Below, piece by piece: positions 53,584-63,528 of a stretch of 64,000 nt of DNA; position 1 is the first letter of the stretch; every line of letters starts with the position of its first letter. The notes under the pieces are model-generated. The model saw only the letters and a program-made list of their open reading frames with translations. It searched no databases and was not told where the DNA came from. Origin of the DNA: Atlantibacter sp. RC6 (lineage in GTDB: Bacteria; Pseudomonadota; Gammaproteobacteria; Enterobacterales; Enterobacteriaceae); the NCBI RefSeq assembly GCF_014193285.1, contig NZ_JACHZE010000001.1, forward strand, positions 806,001-870,000, written 5' to 3'. The position numbers and the translations under genes were made by a program.

Positions 53584-56094
53584 ATGGCAGGACAATCAGA
53601 TACTGTTCAACAACAGAATACGTTAAACCGTTATTTACTGTATTTTCCCCAAAGCAAATTTGTTTTACCGGATGTTCACTCTTTTACCGGGGAAGAAGAA
53701 CTCAGTAAGCCCTACCGCTACACCATCCGCTTTACCAGCCCAACACCGGACATTGCAGTCAACGATGTCCTCTATCAGATGGCGGAATTTATTCTGCGTG
53801 CCCCGAATCCGAAAGCAGGCTGGCACAATCAGCAGCCCTGGCTGCCGGTGCGCCAGATTAACGGAATAATCACGTCATTTTCCCGTCTGAAATCATCCGC
53901 TGATGAAACCCTGTATGAGTGTGTACTGGAACATGAGCTGGCATTGCTGGACCGGAATTACCGCTCGGCCGTGTACATGAATATCACTGTACCTGCACTC
54001 GTCAGTCAGTTGATGAAGGAGAGCGGGCATTTCGAAGGCTACAATATTGATTTTGACCAGCTGAATCGCAGTTACCCCAGCAGGGAAATGGTAATCCAGT
54101 GGAAGGAAACCGATCTTCAGTTTATCCGCCGTTTGCTGGCTGAGATCGGAATCTGGTTCCGCTTTGAAAACCACGACAAGGTACCGGGCGAAACGGTGGT
54201 GATTTTTGGAGATGGAGGGCACCGCTACGTTTTCAGCGATAAAAAGCTGCCATACGTCCGTAATTCTGGCATGACCGGTCATGAAGAGTACGTTACCGAA
54301 CTCGAAGAGCACTACCAGCTTATTCCCGAAAACGTATTAGTCCGCACCTACAACTATCGCGATCCGTTTTCTCCGCAGGCGGATAAAACCATTACCGACA
54401 ACGACATTCCTGACGGGATAACCAGCGGCAAACAGTATCATTACGCCGATCACTTTCTGACTGCTGGCGACTTTTATGGGCAGGAGGCGGAAACAGCCTC
54501 GTTTTACGCGCGCCTGCGCTATGAACGTTTGCTGAACAAACAGAGCGTGCTGGGGGTAACGACCAGCGATCCGGAACTGTTGCCTGGTGTGATGTTTCAC
54601 CCGACCGGGAATATTCCTGCCGGGTTTAAACCTGGATTCGTTGTCACCATGATGACGCTCTCCGGCAGCCGCGCACAGCACTACCTCGCCATCCTGAAGG
54701 GCATCCCTTATCTGAACGGCTACAGCTACCGTCCGGACTATCTGCCGCGCCCGGTAATAGCCGGAACCGTGCCCGGCCGCGTGGCGGCCATCAATCACGA
54801 TCACACCTATGCCGGAGTCGATGCGCAGGGCCGCTACCGCGTGAAATTTGATTTTGATCTCGATGAAAAACGTGACGGTTTTGAAAGTGCGCTGATGCGC
54901 CTGGGCAGACCCTACGGTGGGGATGTGTTTGGTTTTCACTTCCCGTTGCTGGACGGGACAGAGGTGGCAGTAGCCTTTGAAGGCGGCGACCCGGACAGGC
55001 CTTTTATTGCACATGTGATGCATGACGGCAGCCACCCCGATCTGGTCACAAACCGCAACGATACCCGCAACGTCATTCGCACGGCAGCCTCGAACAAAAT
55101 CCGCCTTGAGGACCGCCGCGGTCAGGAACATATCAAGATTTCTACGGAGTACGGTAAGGGCCAGGTCAGCGTCGGCCACCTGGTCGATGCTACGGGGAAA
55201 AAGCGCGGGGAAGGCGTCGAAGCCCGCACCGATGACTGGATGGCGCTGCGTGCCGCCAAAGGAGTGCTCATTACCACAGAGGCCCAGCCCCGCGCGCAGG
55301 GTCAACAGCTGGATATGACGGCCGCCATCGCGCAGCTGGAAAAAGCATTGTTGCTGGCGATGACCCTGCAACAAAGCGCGGCAACGGCCGGGGCCGGGAA
55401 TGTGGAAACCGATCGGCAAAACCAACTGGCCCAGGTGCTGAGCCAACTAACCGGGCCGGGCATTCTGGCGTATGCCGAAAAAGGAGCGGCGCACGTTAGT
55501 CCGCAAAGCCTGCAACTTTCCGCAGGCAAGGATTTGATCGCCACGGCAGGTCAGAATGCCAGCGTGAACGTGGTGAAAAAATTCTCGCTGGCCGTGGGGG
55601 AAAAACTTTCGCTGTTCGCCCGCAAGCTCGGCATTCAGATGATTGCCGGTGCCGGGGATATCACCACGCAGGCCCAGCGCGGCGCCATGCACATGCTCTC
55701 ACAGAAAGATTTCACGATGGCAAGTACCGCCGGGCAACTGAACGGCAGCGCCAAACAGGGCATACAGCTGGTCTGCGGCGGTGGAGGGATCCGTATCAGC
55801 CCTAACGGACTGGTCACTCTCTTTTCGCCAACGGGAATCGAACTGAAAGGACCCAATCTGAAATATGACGGCCCGGAAAGCGCGCAGGTCACGGTCCCGC
55901 CGTTCAATAAGGGCGCGTTTAAACTCCGCTACCAGCTGCACGCCGGAGACGACCCGGAGCAAATTCTCGCGAACAAAAAATTCAGACTGACCAGTTCGAC
56001 CGGAAACGTGGTTGAGGGTGTTACGGACAGCAACGGTCATTCATCGTTACTCGATGCCGATGACCTGGATACCTACAAAATGGAGTTACTGTAA
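53584..56094 (+). CDS. vgrG: Type VI secretion spike VgrG with C-terminal transthyretin-like tail
   Basis: An 836-residue VgrG. The N-terminal gp27/gp44-like part (about 15-380) includes YRYTIRFTSP, VIQWKETDLQFIRRLLAEIGIWFRFE and the gp5 OB fold (about 395-480, GVDAQGRYRVKFDFD). RGQEHIKISTEYGKGQ starts the beta-helical/DUF2345 needle. The last ~65 residues (FKLRYQLHAGDDPEQILANK to DDLDTYKMELL) resemble the transthyretin-like extension that holds Tle effectors in other VgrGs. AAAGGA at 53568-53573 supports ATG 53584 or GTG 53581. It ends exactly where tle3 begins (TAATG). Confidence 0.93.
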   Translation: MAGQSDTVQQQNTLNRYLLYFPQSKFVLPDVHSFTGEEELSKPYRYTIRFTSPTPDIAVNDVLYQMAEFILRAPNPKAGWHNQQPWLPVRQINGIITSFSRLKSSADETLYECVLEHELALLDRNYRSAVYMNITVPALVSQLMKESGHFEGYNIDFDQLNRSYPSREMVIQWKETDLQFIRRLLAEIGIWFRFENHDKVPGETVVIFGDGGHRYVFSDKKLPYVRNSGMTGHEEYVTELEEHYQLIPENVLVRTYNYRDPFSPQADKTITDNDIPDGITSGKQYHYADHFLTAGDFYGQEAETASFYARLRYERLLNKQSVLGVTTSDPELLPGVMFHPTGNIPAGFKPGFVVTMMTLSGSRAQHYLAILKGIPYLNGYSYRPDYLPRPVIAGTVPGRVAAINHDHTYAGVDAQGRYRVKFDFDLDEKRDGFESALMRLGRPYGGDVFGFHFPLLDGTEVAVAFEGGDPDRPFIAHVMHDGSHPDLVTNRNDTRNVIRTAASNKIRLEDRRGQEHIKISTEYGKGQVSVGHLVDATGKKRGEGVEARTDDWMALRAAKGVLITTEAQPRAQGQQLDMTAAIAQLEKALLLAMTLQQSAATAGAGNVETDRQNQLAQVLSQLTGPGILAYAEKGAAHVSPQSLQLSAGKDLIATAGQNASVNVVKKFSLAVGEKLSLFARKLGIQMIAGAGDITTQAQRGAMHMLSQKDFTMASTAGQLNGSAKQGIQLVCGGGGIRISPNGLVTLFSPTGIELKGPNLKYDGPESAQVTVPPFNKGAFKLRYQLHAGDDPEQILANKKFRLTSSTGNVVEGVTDSNGHSSLLDADDLDTYKMELL

Positions 56095-58259
56095 TGACGG
56101 AAGCCAGGAAAAGCCCGTATGCGCCACGGGTAATATCAGAAGGGGATATTCCTGTACACAGGGATTTAGGGGAAGTTGCTCAGACTCGCCGTGTGGGCGT
56201 ACCGCGCCCGATGCCGGGGATCGTTATTCTGGTCCACGGCGTGAATGATGTAGGCGAAGCGTACCAGAACCAGGAGAAGGGCATTATCGCGGGCCTGAGT
56301 AAACGTCTTGGCCGCACAGACCTTTACACCCATGAATGGGGGGAGTACAGAATTACCCATCCCGGCCGCTCACCGGTTATCCCGTTTTACTGGGGGTATA
56401 AGCCGGTCACGCATGCGGATTATGTTGCAGATCAGAAGCGCTATCGTGATGAAGTGGGTAAGCTGAAGGACCAGACTCATCTGCCGTACGATGCTTATCA
56501 GGAAGATAACGGGGATAAAAAAGCCGATCTGGGTAATGACGGAAAAGGCGCGTTTAAGTACCAGAACGATAACTTTGGTAATGCGCTGGACGCTAACTTT
56601 GCCAAAGGGGGCGGCACCTTCGCGAACGCCACAACCAACATTCCCGATATGCTGGGACCGGGGGCGGGAGGTGTGGCTCTGGCGGCTGCGGGATTTGCAT
56701 CACTGCATATGAATGACGGGGATTACACTCACCCCATCTATGAAAACCCTCACCGAATCTATCAGTTTTTTGCTGCCCAGCGCCTTGCTGATTTGATTAT
56801 TCAGATCCGCCAGACGCAGGAAACCCGTGACGATGTAATCAATATCGTGGCGCACAGCCAGGGAACCATCATAACCATGCTGGCAAATATGTTGGTCAAG
56901 AAGGCAGATTATGAGCCGGTGAACTGTGTCATCCTGAATCATTCCCCGTATTCACTGGAATCCCGCACCGCGGAAAATATTCAGCCCGGCCATCACCAGA
57001 CAGATAAAGCCCGGCAGGATACGTTTAAAAATTTCTGTCGGCTGATGGCAACGCATTATAAAGGCGGTGTGCTTGATGACGCTGCGCTGAAGGAAATGGA
57101 AGGGGCCTGCACGCTGCGTAAACCGTCCGATAATCCATTGCGCAAAGACGTCAGGTTTTGCCGGAATAATAACGGTAAGGTCTATAACTACTTCTGCCCT
57201 GATGATGGTGTTGTGTCTTTGACAAACGTTCAGGGTTTCGGCTGGCGGGGCATCCCCAAAACTATCGCTGGCGATATTCCAAATTTATATCAGCGGGTCT
57301 TTTATCAGCATGGTGAGGTAGGGCTGGCTCCGACAGGAGAAGAGTTTACTTTGCCTAAGCGCATGACGGGGGATGCGGATTACAGCAGCCTCGCGAATAC
57401 CAGTTACCCCACGTCAGGATCAGGTGTTGTCGTGAACGGTGAAGAGCTGCCTGAGACGTTTATCTTTGCACTCCAGGGGCAAAATAATCATCCCGACAAC
57501 GATCCGAAAACAAGCGATAAACCTTACACCGCTTACATCGATCCGGATAGTCCGGATGCCTACATTTCGTATTCTGCAAAAGCCCATGCCATCAAACTGA
57601 CAGAGAGTGCCACCTATGCTGTCAGCCGTTACCAGGGCGTCTGCTGGAGTCACGGCCATATACTGACAAACGATGAGCTGAAGGTCGAAACACTCGGAAT
57701 GAAAGAGCGTATCGGGTATGACACAAGGGTGATTCGTGGGGTGGTGACAGGAACGAAGGACTTTCTGAACGTCACGCTGACCTGGCTTCGTCCCCGCGAC
57801 GAACTGGAAAAGGAATGGAAGAACGCAGATCCAGTCAGTTACAGCCAGCATTCTTCTATTGTGGCGAGCGAGTACGCCCCGTCTCATGCGATGGCGTTTG
57901 ACCTGGCAATCGGCCAGTGCCGCGCGTTCGACTATAAAGCGGGTAAATTCTGGGAAGGCCTGCTGCACCGTGCGGACTGGCGTGACCCGCAGAATGGCAA
58001 TGTTGATACCAAAGAATATTACCGGACAGGCAAGCTACCTGTTGCTGAAACGAAAAATTTCATGAACAAGCCAGAAGGTGCGTTACCTCCAGGCGATTTT
58101 GGCGTGGTCAACCAGTTTAACAATGCCACAAAAATCATCCCGTCCCGTGATTTAGCTGTGGGCAATCAGGAAGTCGCAAATCTGCAATGGGACATGCCGA
58201 AGGCAAAATCTGACCGGGAACTGGGGATTGCGGGTGCTAAAGAGTGGTGGGAATTGTGA
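56094..58259 (+). CDS. T6SS lipase effector, Tle3-like (alpha/beta hydrolase with DUF3274-type C-terminus)
   Basis: A 721-residue protein without a signal peptide. The hydrolase part has IVILVHGVNDVG (oxyanion region, about 43-54) and nucleophile motif IVAHSQGT (Ser255, an AxSxG version of GxSxG), with probable Asp370/371 in FCPDDGVVSL. The C-terminal part (about 560-700; YSQHSSIVAS with candidate His586, AMAFDLAIGQCRAFDYKAG) resembles the Tle3/DUF3274 region. Tle3 phospholipases attack membranes of rival bacteria from the periplasm. Position between VgrG and an immunity-like lipoprotein supports an effector role. Family placement is by recall. Confidence 0.8.
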   Translation: MTEARKSPYAPRVISEGDIPVHRDLGEVAQTRRVGVPRPMPGIVILVHGVNDVGEAYQNQEKGIIAGLSKRLGRTDLYTHEWGEYRITHPGRSPVIPFYWGYKPVTHADYVADQKRYRDEVGKLKDQTHLPYDAYQEDNGDKKADLGNDGKGAFKYQNDNFGNALDANFAKGGGTFANATTNIPDMLGPGAGGVALAAAGFASLHMNDGDYTHPIYENPHRIYQFFAAQRLADLIIQIRQTQETRDDVINIVAHSQGTIITMLANMLVKKADYEPVNCVILNHSPYSLESRTAENIQPGHHQTDKARQDTFKNFCRLMATHYKGGVLDDAALKEMEGACTLRKPSDNPLRKDVRFCRNNNGKVYNYFCPDDGVVSLTNVQGFGWRGIPKTIAGDIPNLYQRVFYQHGEVGLAPTGEEFTLPKRMTGDADYSSLANTSYPTSGSGVVVNGEELPETFIFALQGQNNHPDNDPKTSDKPYTAYIDPDSPDAYISYSAKAHAIKLTESATYAVSRYQGVCWSHGHILTNDELKVETLGMKERIGYDTRVIRGVVTGTKDFLNVTLTWLRPRDELEKEWKNADPVSYSQHSSIVASEYAPSHAMAFDLAIGQCRAFDYKAGKFWEGLLHRADWRDPQNGNVDTKEYYRTGKLPVAETKNFMNKPEGALPPGDFGVVNQFNNATKIIPSRDLAVGNQEVANLQWDMPKAKSDRELGIAGAKEWWEL

Positions 58260-58272
58260 CAGGAAGACAAGA

Positions 58273-58980
58273 ATGAAGATAAAACGTACAGCAGGTATTG
58301 CCCTGGCGTCATTGCTGGTGGCCGCAGGTTGCAAGGCTTCAGAGCCGCCGACGCAGGTTGTTTATCGTTTTGACGATCACCGTTATCTGGAGCTGAAAGG
58401 CTGGGACTGTGAAGGTGAGCTTTGGTACACGGATACGAAGAGAGGTATTCACTCACAGCCTTATTTTCAGTTTTATCGAATCTTTACCCGTAAGTTTATT
58501 CACCCATCAGAGCGCTATATCGCTATCCCAAACTGGGAGGTGGATGGGTTTCTTGTGTCGAAAGACTATGGTGAAACTTGGAGAGCCATAGGTTTTTCTC
58601 CATCGGGGAATGAGCCTAATGGCGATAACAGAGCACCCGCAGAAGACGCAGTGTCTTTCACAGTCGTCAATGATCAGGGTTTTTTACAGACGAAACACCG
58701 GCTGTATATGTCGTCAAAACCGTTTGATGACCCGCGTATTTTGCCTGGAGGGGCGGGTATTCAATATGAGCTTGAGGATGGAACAAAAAGAGATATAAAA
58801 CCCGGAACTGCGGGGTGGGCTTGGGGAATGGTTTATATGACTAAACAAGGGCTCAAAGAGACCGTTCAGGAACTTCAGACCAGTTGGCAAAATCAGCCTG
58901 ACAAAGTCCCGGAAGTAAAAGGCTACACCGGCTGGGACCATATGCGTTGCGATATGGATGCAGGAAGGAAAGGATACTAA
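58273..58980 (+). CDS. Lipoprotein immunity candidate for the Tle3-like effector (Tli3 type)
   Basis: A 235-residue lipoprotein: signal with lipobox VAAGC (Cys20), then a beta-rich domain with DGFLVSKDYGETWRAIGF (a BNR-like SxDxGxTW turn, about residues 94-112). Periplasmic lipoproteins neutralise Tle phospholipases in this group of systems; location 14 bases after the effector is standard for an effector-immunity pair. AGGAAG precedes the start. Cognate binding is inferred, not shown. Confidence 0.75.
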   Translation: MKIKRTAGIALASLLVAAGCKASEPPTQVVYRFDDHRYLELKGWDCEGELWYTDTKRGIHSQPYFQFYRIFTRKFIHPSERYIAIPNWEVDGFLVSKDYGETWRAIGFSPSGNEPNGDNRAPAEDAVSFTVVNDQGFLQTKHRLYMSSKPFDDPRILPGGAGIQYELEDGTKRDIKPGTAGWAWGMVYMTKQGLKETVQELQTSWQNQPDKVPEVKGYTGWDHMRCDMDAGRKGY

Positions 58981-59240
58981 TGAACGGCGTAATTCGACTC
59001 AATGACCCGCTGGTAAGCGGCGGGAAAGTGATTAAGGCATCCGGCGCGCAATTTATGGGCCTGCCTGTGGCTCTGAAAGGCGACGAAGTGACGTGTATGG
59101 AGCATAAGGGGACGTTCCCTATCAACGAATGTCACCCGACCTGGACGATGCATGGCCGGGGTGTGGTGGTGGATGGCTGTAAAGCGGCGTGTGGTTGTGC
59201 TATCCGGACCACGCTACCTGTTGCGGGGGCTGTGTTATGA
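58981..59240 (+). CDS. PAAR-domain spike-tip protein
   Basis: An 86-residue PAAR protein beginning MNGVIRLNDPLVSGGKVI, with Cys/His residues for a Zn tip (VTCMEHKG, NECHPT, CGC near the C-terminus). PAAR proteins cap the VgrG trimer and sharpen the T6SS puncturing tip. It starts directly after the immunity stop and overlaps the next gene by ATGA. Confidence 0.88.
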
Positions 59241-60610
59241 ACTGGTGGTTGTACTCTAAGCAGGATGAATTTAAAGAAGACTATCCCTGGCTGGCGGTTT
59301 TTATTTTATATGTGATCGTCGTGGTTATTTGTATTGCTATCCGGGCTGTCACATGGCCGGGTAATAAACATGTCGATTTCGACTTTCTCATCCAGTCCGT
59401 GATCATACCTGTCGTAGTTGTGACCTTTCTAGTGCAGGCATTAAGTCTTACCTATCACGGGCTCAGGCACTACACCGAAACGCGGTTACTGATTGCCGCG
59501 CGTCAGGAATACAACGTTGTCAACTATGCCAGGCGCAATATTATTCTTGCTGGCTGGTCGTTGCTGACCCCGCCAAAGGCAACCAGAGAACTGGCGCTGA
59601 ATATGCTGAAACTGGAAGGAGAATTTCCGCTGGCCGCCAAAATGCCGTTAAAGATCGAACTGGATGAATCGTTTGATTTCACACGGGCCGGGCAGGCATT
59701 CATTAGTGTGTTGGCACCGCTGGTAGACAAAATTGCTCTGTACCGGCAGCTTGAAACGCTCGTGTGGGTACGCGGTGGGGATGAGTACTGTGGCGATGAA
59801 CTCCGTCGTGTGTTTCAACGACTGTCAATTACCGCCGAAAAAATAACGTTTTTGCCGGAGTGCCCGGACTTTACCCAGATAACGGAATGGATAGAGTGGG
59901 CAGGCACTTACGTTGTTCACCGCCTGCTTATCATAGTAGACCTACACCCGGATGAAGGGGAATCTACGTGGATGGAAAACGCCACGGCGCTGCTTCTCAC
60001 GAACTATTACGTTGAAACGGAAGCAGCAAAACCGGTCTACCTTTACCAACCAATGACGGGCGTGACAGACGTTGAAAACAAAGTCCCTGTCTATCTGAGG
60101 ACGGCAAACGTCGGCAAACCCCGGCGGCTTTGGTATACCGGATTATCCCGCACGGAGAAGTATCCGCTGCTGGAAGTACTGGATGAAAAAAAAGTGGTGT
60201 TGGACAAGCTGGAGCTTGAAATGTCGCTTGGAGAAAGTTCTGCCGGGTACCAGTGGCTGATGCTGGCGCTGGCGTCAGATGCGGTGACATACGCACAGGG
60301 CGACCAACTGGTCGCTGTATCAGAACAGAACAAATTTTCTATGACAGCATTACCATCCCGGTTAACCAGCCAGCCGGATTATCCCATGGAAAAAAGATAT
60401 ACGACGCCGTGGGAAGTTGGTGGCATTGCCGGATTGATGCTCCTTTTAGCTATTTTTTTGACTTGTTGTAGTTTCGGCGAGGAGGGTGAAGAAATATCAG
60501 GCTGGTTAACTATTTTACTGTTTGTAATATGCATAGGTTTTTTTCTTGGAATGGGCGCCTTTTTTACCTGGTTTTATGGTGACAAAGCGCGTGAACATAT
60601 GGGGATCTGA
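59237..60610 (+). CDS. Membrane protein of unknown function in the T6SS island (possible effector adaptor)
   Basis: A 457-residue protein starting MNWWLYSKQDEFKEDYPWL with ATGA overlap to PAAR. Two N-terminal membrane segments (about 18-38 and 53-75) lead to a ~310-residue soluble mixed alpha/beta region (LVWVRGGDEYCGDEL, LLIIVDLHPDEGESTWM), then two C-terminal segments (about 394-412 and 423-447). I do not recognise the fold. By position in a vgrG-tle3-tli3-PAAR set it may correspond to adaptors such as Tla3/DUF2875, which load Tle3 on VgrG in Pseudomonas. This is inference. Confidence 0.75.
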   Translation: MNWWLYSKQDEFKEDYPWLAVFILYVIVVVICIAIRAVTWPGNKHVDFDFLIQSVIIPVVVVTFLVQALSLTYHGLRHYTETRLLIAARQEYNVVNYARRNIILAGWSLLTPPKATRELALNMLKLEGEFPLAAKMPLKIELDESFDFTRAGQAFISVLAPLVDKIALYRQLETLVWVRGGDEYCGDELRRVFQRLSITAEKITFLPECPDFTQITEWIEWAGTYVVHRLLIIVDLHPDEGESTWMENATALLLTNYYVETEAAKPVYLYQPMTGVTDVENKVPVYLRTANVGKPRRLWYTGLSRTEKYPLLEVLDEKKVVLDKLELEMSLGESSAGYQWLMLALASDAVTYAQGDQLVAVSEQNKFSMTALPSRLTSQPDYPMEKRYTTPWEVGGIAGLMLLLAIFLTCCSFGEEGEEISGWLTILLFVICIGFFLGMGAFFTWFYGDKAREHMGI

Positions 60611-60654
60611 TAAGAGGTTTTTATAACTGGGTTAAAGCTGAAAGCTTTACGACC

Positions 60655-60676
60655 CTCCCGCCTGGCCGGGAGTTTT
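60655..60676 (+). terminator. Terminator at the end of the T6SS island
   Basis: Stem CTCCCG/CGGGAG (60655-60660 and 60667-60672) followed by four T. A weaker AAAGCT/AGCTTT hairpin lies just upstream at 60634-60648. Confidence 0.7.
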
Positions 60677-60684
60677 CAATAGAC

Positions 60685-60710
60685 AAAAAAAGGGCCGGAT
60701 TATCCGGCCC
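60685..60710 (-). terminator. Terminator after gyrA
   Basis: GGGCCGGAT...TATCCGGCCC stem at 60692-60710 with seven A on the plus strand (T run on the minus strand), 24 bases past the gyrA stop. Confidence 0.9.
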
Positions 60711-60733
60711 CTGTTGTTACTGGCTGCTAACGA

Positions 60734-63370
60734 TTACTCTTCAGCGTCGTCAGCCGCATCGTCGTCGTTGTCCGCTTCCGGCGTGATTTCATCATCACCT
60801 TCCGCGACGCTGCCGTCGATGCTGTCCAGCTCTTCGTCATCCACCGGCTCGGCAACGCGTTGCAGGCCGACTACGTTTTCATCTTCCGCGGTACGGATCA
60901 GGATCACGCCCTGGGTGTTACGGCCCACCACGCTGATTTCCGATACGCGGGTACGCACCAGGGTGCCCGCATCGGTGATCATCATGATCTGGTCGCAATC
61001 ATCGACCTGAACCGCGCCAACCACCGGCCCGTTACGCTCGGTGACTTTGATGGAGATAACGCCTTTGGTGGCGCGCGACTTGGTCGGATACTCATCCGCC
61101 GCCGTGCGCTTACCGTAGCCGTTTTGCGTCACGGTCAGGATAGCGCCTTCGCCGCGCGGTACGATCAGCGAGACCACGCTGTCGCCGTCCATCAGACGGA
61201 TACCGCGTACGCCGGTGGCGGTACGGCCCATCGGACGCACCGCGTCGTCTTTAAAGCGCACCACTTTGCCTTGCGCGGAGAACAGCATCACTTCATCGCT
61301 GCCGGAGGTCAGATCCACGCCAATCAGCTCATCGCCTTCGTTAAGGTTAACGGCGATGATGCCCGCGGTACGCGGACGGCTGAACTCTTTAAGCGCGGTC
61401 TTCTTGACGGTGCCGCTGGCGGTCGCCATAAACACGTTGACGCCTTCAGCGTACTCGCGCACCGGCAGGATCGCGGTGATACGTTCGTTGGCTTCCAGCG
61501 GCAGCAGGTTGACGATCGGACGGCCACGCGCCCCACGGCTCGCTTCCGGCAGCTGGTAAACCTTCATCCAGTACAAACGGCCCCGGCTGGAGAAGCACAG
61601 GATGGTGTCATGGGTGTTGGCCACCAGCAGGCGGTCAATAAAGTCTTCTTCTTTGATGCGCGCGGCAGATTTACCTTTACCGCCGCGGCGCTGCGCTTCG
61701 TAATCAGACAGCGGCTGATACTTCACGTAGCCCTGATGCGACAGGGTAACGACCACGTCTTCCTGGCTGATCAGATCTTCGATATTGATATCGGCGCTGT
61801 TGGCGGTGATTTCGGTACGGCGGTTGTCGCCGAACAGATCGCGCACCTGCTCCAGCTCTTCGCGGATCACTTCCATCAGACGGTCGGCGCTGCCGAGAAT
61901 ATGCAGCAGTTCGGCGATCTGGGTCAGCAGCTCTTTGTATTCATCGAGCAGTTTTTCATGCTCAAGGCCGGTAAGCTTTTGCAGACGCAGGTCAAGGATC
62001 GCCTGGGCCTGCTGCTCGGTCAGCCAGTATTTGCCGTCGCGAATACCGAATTCCGGCTCCAGCCATTCCGGACGCGCCGCATCGTCGCCTGCGCCTTCCA
62101 GCATCGCTTTCACGTTGCCCAGATCCCACGCCTGGGCGATCAGGCCCGCTTTCGCTTCCGCCGGGGTCGGCGCACGGCGAATCAGCTCGATAATCGGGTC
62201 GATGTTCGCCAGGGCAATCGCCAGCGCTTCTAAGATGTGCGCACGGTCGCGCGCTTTACGCAGTTCGAAAATGGTACGACGGGTCACCACTTCACGGCGG
62301 TGGCGCACAAACGCCGACAGGATCTCTTTCAGGGTCATGATCTTCGGCTGGCCATGGTGCAGCGCCACCATGTTGATACCGAAAGAGACCTGAAGCTGAG
62401 TCTGGGAGTAGAGGTTGTTCAGCACCACCTCGCCCACCGCGTCGCGTTTGATTTCAATGACGATGCGCATCCCGTCTTTATCAGACTCGTCGCGCAGCGC
62501 GCTGATGCCTTCAACGCGTTTGTCTTTCACCAGTTCGGCGATCTTCTCGATCAGGCGCGCTTTGTTCACCTGATAGGGAATTTCATGAACGATGATGGTT
62601 TCACGGCCGGATTTCGCGTCCACTTCTACTTCCGCGCGGGCGCGAATATAGATTTTGCCGCGACCGGTACGGTACGCCTCTTCAATACCGCGACGACCAT
62701 TGATAATAGCGGCAGTCGGGAAATCGGGGCCCGGAATGTGTTCCATCAGGCCTTCAACGCTGATGTCTTCATCATCGATATAGGCCAGGCAGCCGTTGAT
62801 CACCTCGGTGAGGTTGTGCGGCGGAATGTTGGTCGCCATGCCCACCGCGATACCGGAGGAGCCGTTAACCAACAGGTTAGGAATTTTGGTCGGCATGACG
62901 TCAGGGATTTTTTCCGTGCCGTCATAGTTATCGACGAAATCGACCGTCTCTTTTTCGAGATCGGCCATCAGCTCATGGGCGATTTTCGCCAGGCGGATTT
63001 CGGTATAACGCATCGCCGCCGCAGAGTCGCCGTCGATGGAACCGAAGTTACCCTGGCCGTCGACCAGCATATAACGCAGGGAAAACGGCTGCGCCATACG
63101 AACGATAGTGTCATAAACCGCGGAGTCACCATGGGGGTGGTATTTACCGATGACGTCACCCACGACACGCGCGGATTTTTTGTAGGCTTTATTCCAGTCA
63201 TTGCCCAAAACGTTCATGGCGTAAAGTACGCGACGGTGTACCGGTTTCAGGCCATCTCGGACGTCCGGAAGCGCGCGGCCGACAATAACCGACATCGCGT
63301 AATCCAGATAGGAGCTCTTCAGCTCTTCCTCAATGTTGACCGGTGTAATTTCTCTGGCAAGGTCGCTCAT
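60734..63370 (-). CDS. gyrA: DNA gyrase subunit A
   Basis: An 878-residue type IIA topoisomerase subunit. It starts [21 protein letters not shown]; catalytic Tyr122 is in AMRYTEIRL, and the quinolone region GDSAVYD has Ser83 and Asp87, both wild type. The C-terminal beta-pinwheel includes the GyrA box [10 protein letters not shown] and ends in an acidic tail. With GyrB it introduces negative supercoils using ATP. Single gene, divergent from ubiG. Confidence 0.98.
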   Translation of the reverse strand: MSDLAREITPVNIEEELKSSYLDYAMSVIVGRALPDVRDGLKPVHRRVLYAMNVLGNDWNKAYKKSARVVGDVIGKYHPHGDSAVYDTIVRMAQPFSLRYMLVDGQGNFGSIDGDSAAAMRYTEIRLAKIAHELMADLEKETVDFVDNYDGTEKIPDVMPTKIPNLLVNGSSGIAVGMATNIPPHNLTEVINGCLAYIDDEDISVEGLMEHIPGPDFPTAAIINGRRGIEEAYRTGRGKIYIRARAEVEVDAKSGRETIIVHEIPYQVNKARLIEKIAELVKDKRVEGISALRDESDKDGMRIVIEIKRDAVGEVVLNNLYSQTQLQVSFGINMVALHHGQPKIMTLKEILSAFVRHRREVVTRRTIFELRKARDRAHILEALAIALANIDPIIELIRRAPTPAEAKAGLIAQAWDLGNVKAMLEGAGDDAARPEWLEPEFGIRDGKYWLTEQQAQAILDLRLQKLTGLEHEKLLDEYKELLTQIAELLHILGSADRLMEVIREELEQVRDLFGDNRRTEITANSADINIEDLISQEDVVVTLSHQGYVKYQPLSDYEAQRRGGKGKSAARIKEEDFIDRLLVANTHDTILCFSSRGRLYWMKVYQLPEASRGARGRPIVNLLPLEANERITAILPVREYAEGVNVFMATASGTVKKTALKEFSRPRTAGIIAVNLNEGDELIGVDLTSGSDEVMLFSAQGKVVRFKDDAVRPMGRTATGVRGIRLMDGDSVVSLIVPRGEGAILTVTQNGYGKRTAADEYPTKSRATKGVISIKVTERNGPVVGAVQVDDCDQIMMITDAGTLVRTRVSEISVVGRNTQGVILIRTAEDENVVGLQRVAEPVDDEELDSIDGSVAEGDDEITPEADNDDDAADDAEE

Positions 63371-63414
63371 CTGACCGTTATCCCTCTACTGTGTCCCGGA
63401 ATCAAAGGTCGGAA

Positions 63415-63420
63415 ATTATA
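63415..63420 (-). promoter_or_regulatory. gyrA -10 element
   Basis: TATAAT on the minus strand, about 45 bases ahead of the gyrA start. The position 17 bases further upstream matches a -35 poorly, as for the supercoiling-sensitive gyrA promoter of E. coli. Confidence 0.6.
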
Positions 63421-63488
63421 ACACAGTGCGCCTGATTCCGGTAAGTCGAATGACCATTGCGGAGGGTTTATTAGCCGCCCTCGCCTGT

Positions 63489-63520
63489 TATACTCCGGAG
63501 AATTGAAACGAAAGGAGTAA
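63489..63520 (+). promoter_or_regulatory. ubiG -10 element and ribosome site
   Basis: TATACT at 63489-63494 and AAAGGAG near 63511-63517, about 12 bases before the ubiG ATG. Confidence 0.55.
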
Positions 63521-63528
63521 TAGCGCTG

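Noticed and set aside
60860..62233. 457-codon open frame antisense to gyrA
   Set aside because: Explained by strong codon bias of gyrA; composition is unlike a protein and there is no ribosome site.
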